Assembly (NCBI GenBank): GCA_016866635.1
Contig: VGLT01000051.1
Location: 1-6,166, forward strand
Reading direction: 5' to 3'
Source: Candidatus Uhrbacteria bacterium
GTDB lineage: Bacteria > Patescibacteriota > Patescibacteriia > 2-12-FULL-60-25
DNA: 6,166 nucleotides
The position numbers and the translations under genes are program-made. Of the stretch, positions 5,267 to 6,166 are shown one piece after another (within the stretch, counting starts at the first letter, position 1; every line of letters begins with the position of its first letter). Under the pieces are notes generated by a model. The model had not been told where the DNA came from and searched no databases. It saw only the letters and a program-made list of their open reading frames with translations.

Positions 5267-6166
5267 AGATTGCATTTGTCGGTGGAGGAACGCTTGGGCC
5301 GGTGACCCCACTTTTAGCCGTGGCTCGATCGATCAAGCGCTTGGCTCCACAGACCAAATGTTTTTGGATTGGAACTCCGTCTGGTCCAGAAAAAAGTTTG
5401 GTAGAAGCAGAAGGGATCCCGTTTTTTTCTTTGCCGGTTTTTAAGTTTCCAAGATATGTCTCATTGGCTTGGTTTACCCTTCCATTTCGCTGGTTTCGCG
5501 TTCGATCAATGGCCACAACGTTGATCGAGGAGCAAAAGCCGGATGCGATCGTTGGCATGGGTGGATACACGTCTGTTCCGGTGATGCGTGCAGCTCGACA
5601 AACAGCTATTCCCTGTTTTACGCATCAACTCGATCTGCTCCCTCTGCTTTCTAATCGTTTGATTGCAAAAAAGTGCGTCAGCGTGACTACGTCTTTTGAA
5701 TATGAGCAAAGACCGTTTGGTCCAAACGTTTTAGATGAACCAATCGCAACGCCAAGCCGCTTTTCGTTGAGCGATTTACCATCGCGAGCTGAGGCGATCA
5801 AATTTTTTCATTTGCATGAACGGAAGCCCGTTGTCTTTATGTTTGGAGGGGGGACCGGTGCGCAAGCGATGAATGAGATGCTCGAGAGGACCTGGTCTGC
5901 ATGGCACAAGATGGCGCAAGTGATTCATTTGACCGGAACAGGAAAGAAGGGCGTCATTCATGCGGATGTATCAGCGGAGATATTTGATCAAGAACACATG
6001 TTACATGCGTATGCGGCAGCGGATATCGTCATTGCACGCGCGGGGATCGGGACGCTCTCAGAAGTTGCGGCTTTAAAAAAGCCGGTGATTCTTATCCCAC
6101 TTCCTTCGGCGCATCAAGAAGCGAATGCACGAGCGTTTGAAGAACAGGGAGCGGCTCTTGTTATTC
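5263..6166 (+). CDS. murG: UDP-GlcNAc:undecaprenyl-PP-MurNAc-pentapeptide GlcNAc transferase, partial
   Basis: Peripheral membrane GT-B (family GT28) enzyme that adds GlcNAc to lipid I to form lipid II at the inner leaflet. The first 301 residues are present; the gene runs off the right edge (family usual about 350-380). The N-terminal domain starts MKIAFVGGGTLGPVTPLLAV, with GMGGYTSVPVM (98-108) and HQLDLLPLLSNRLIAKK (121-137). The C-terminal sugar-nucleotide domain has FGGGTGAQAMN (194-204), VIHLTG (220-225), RAGIGTLSEVAA (259-270, conserved Glu267) and IPLPSAHQEANARAFEEQGAA (278-298). Identity is clear, but key motifs differ from the textbook enzyme: GGTGGH becomes GGTLGP, HEQN becomes HQLD, GNPVR is unrecognisable, and the segment before the acceptor-side D/E region is short. 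The ATG overlaps the ftsW stop (ATGA), implying translational coupling; no strong ribosome site is visible. Confidence 0.93.
   Translation, partial: MKIAFVGGGTLGPVTPLLAVARSIKRLAPQTKCFWIGTPSGPEKSLVEAEGIPFFSLPVFKFPRYVSLAWFTLPFRWFRVRSMATTLIEEQKPDAIVGMGGYTSVPVMRAARQTAIPCFTHQLDLLPLLSNRLIAKKCVSVTTSFEYEQRPFGPNVLDEPIATPSRFSLSDLPSRAEAIKFFHLHERKPVVFMFGGGTGAQAMNEMLERTWSAWHKMAQVIHLTGTGKKGVIHADVSAEIFDQEHMLHAYAAADIVIARAGIGTLSEVAALKKPVILIPLPSAHQEANARAFEEQGAALVI

Noticed and set aside
4171..5334. GATCGATC octamers near the starts of ftsW (4171-4178) and murG (5327-5334)
   Set aside because: Both lie within coding sequence and encode ordinary residues; two copies are not enough to propose a site.

Overview
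The window looks like ordinary chromosomal core genome from a member of the Candidate Phyla Radiation (Patescibacteria), probably Parcubacteria-like. Three things support this. The CTP synthase has a GGVMSGVGKG P-loop and a GGTVGDYENILYLEAAR-type stretch, which I associate with that group. The MurG has GGGTLGPVTP and GGGTGA in place of the usual GGTGGH and GGSQGA. Core genes are tightly packed with almost no Shine-Dalgarno sequences. This placement rests on recalled family resemblance, not on a search. TGA serves as a real stop (end of ftsW) and Trp is encoded by TGG, so the code is standard table 11, not the UGA=Gly code of Gracilibacteria/SR1.

Layout from left to right on the + strand: the C-terminal 100 residues of uppS (isoprenyl transferase, cut by the window edge); a 98-bp intergenic region with heptanucleotide repeats followed by a promoter with palindromes; pyrG (CTP synthase, complete). 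Next, on the - strand and convergent with pyrG, is rpmA (ribosomal protein L27) with a near-consensus promoter of its own. Divergent from rpmA starts a + strand cluster: a small NifU-type Fe-S scaffold protein, an unidentified 125-residue three-helix membrane protein, mraY, ftsW, and murG, which runs off the right edge. From the NifU stop codon onward, gene spacings are 7, 3, 4 and -4 nt, which indicates one operon.

Four genes belong to one pathway. UppS makes the undecaprenyl carrier precursor, MraY makes lipid I on it, MurG converts lipid I to lipid II, and FtsW polymerises lipid II at the septum with a partner PBP. The organism therefore appears to build peptidoglycan. The order mraY-ftsW-murG lacks murD, which usually lies between mraY and ftsW in dcw clusters. 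PyrG, L27 and the NifU protein are housekeeping neighbours.

I found no mobile element, CRISPR array, RNA gene, toxin-antitoxin or defence system. The most interesting points are the uncharacterised membrane protein inside the lipid II operon, a perfect extended -10 box placed to start a leaderless mRNA for that operon, the general lack of Shine-Dalgarno sites, the altered MurG signature motifs, and the concentration of TGATCA palindromes in the two promoter-bearing intergenic regions.
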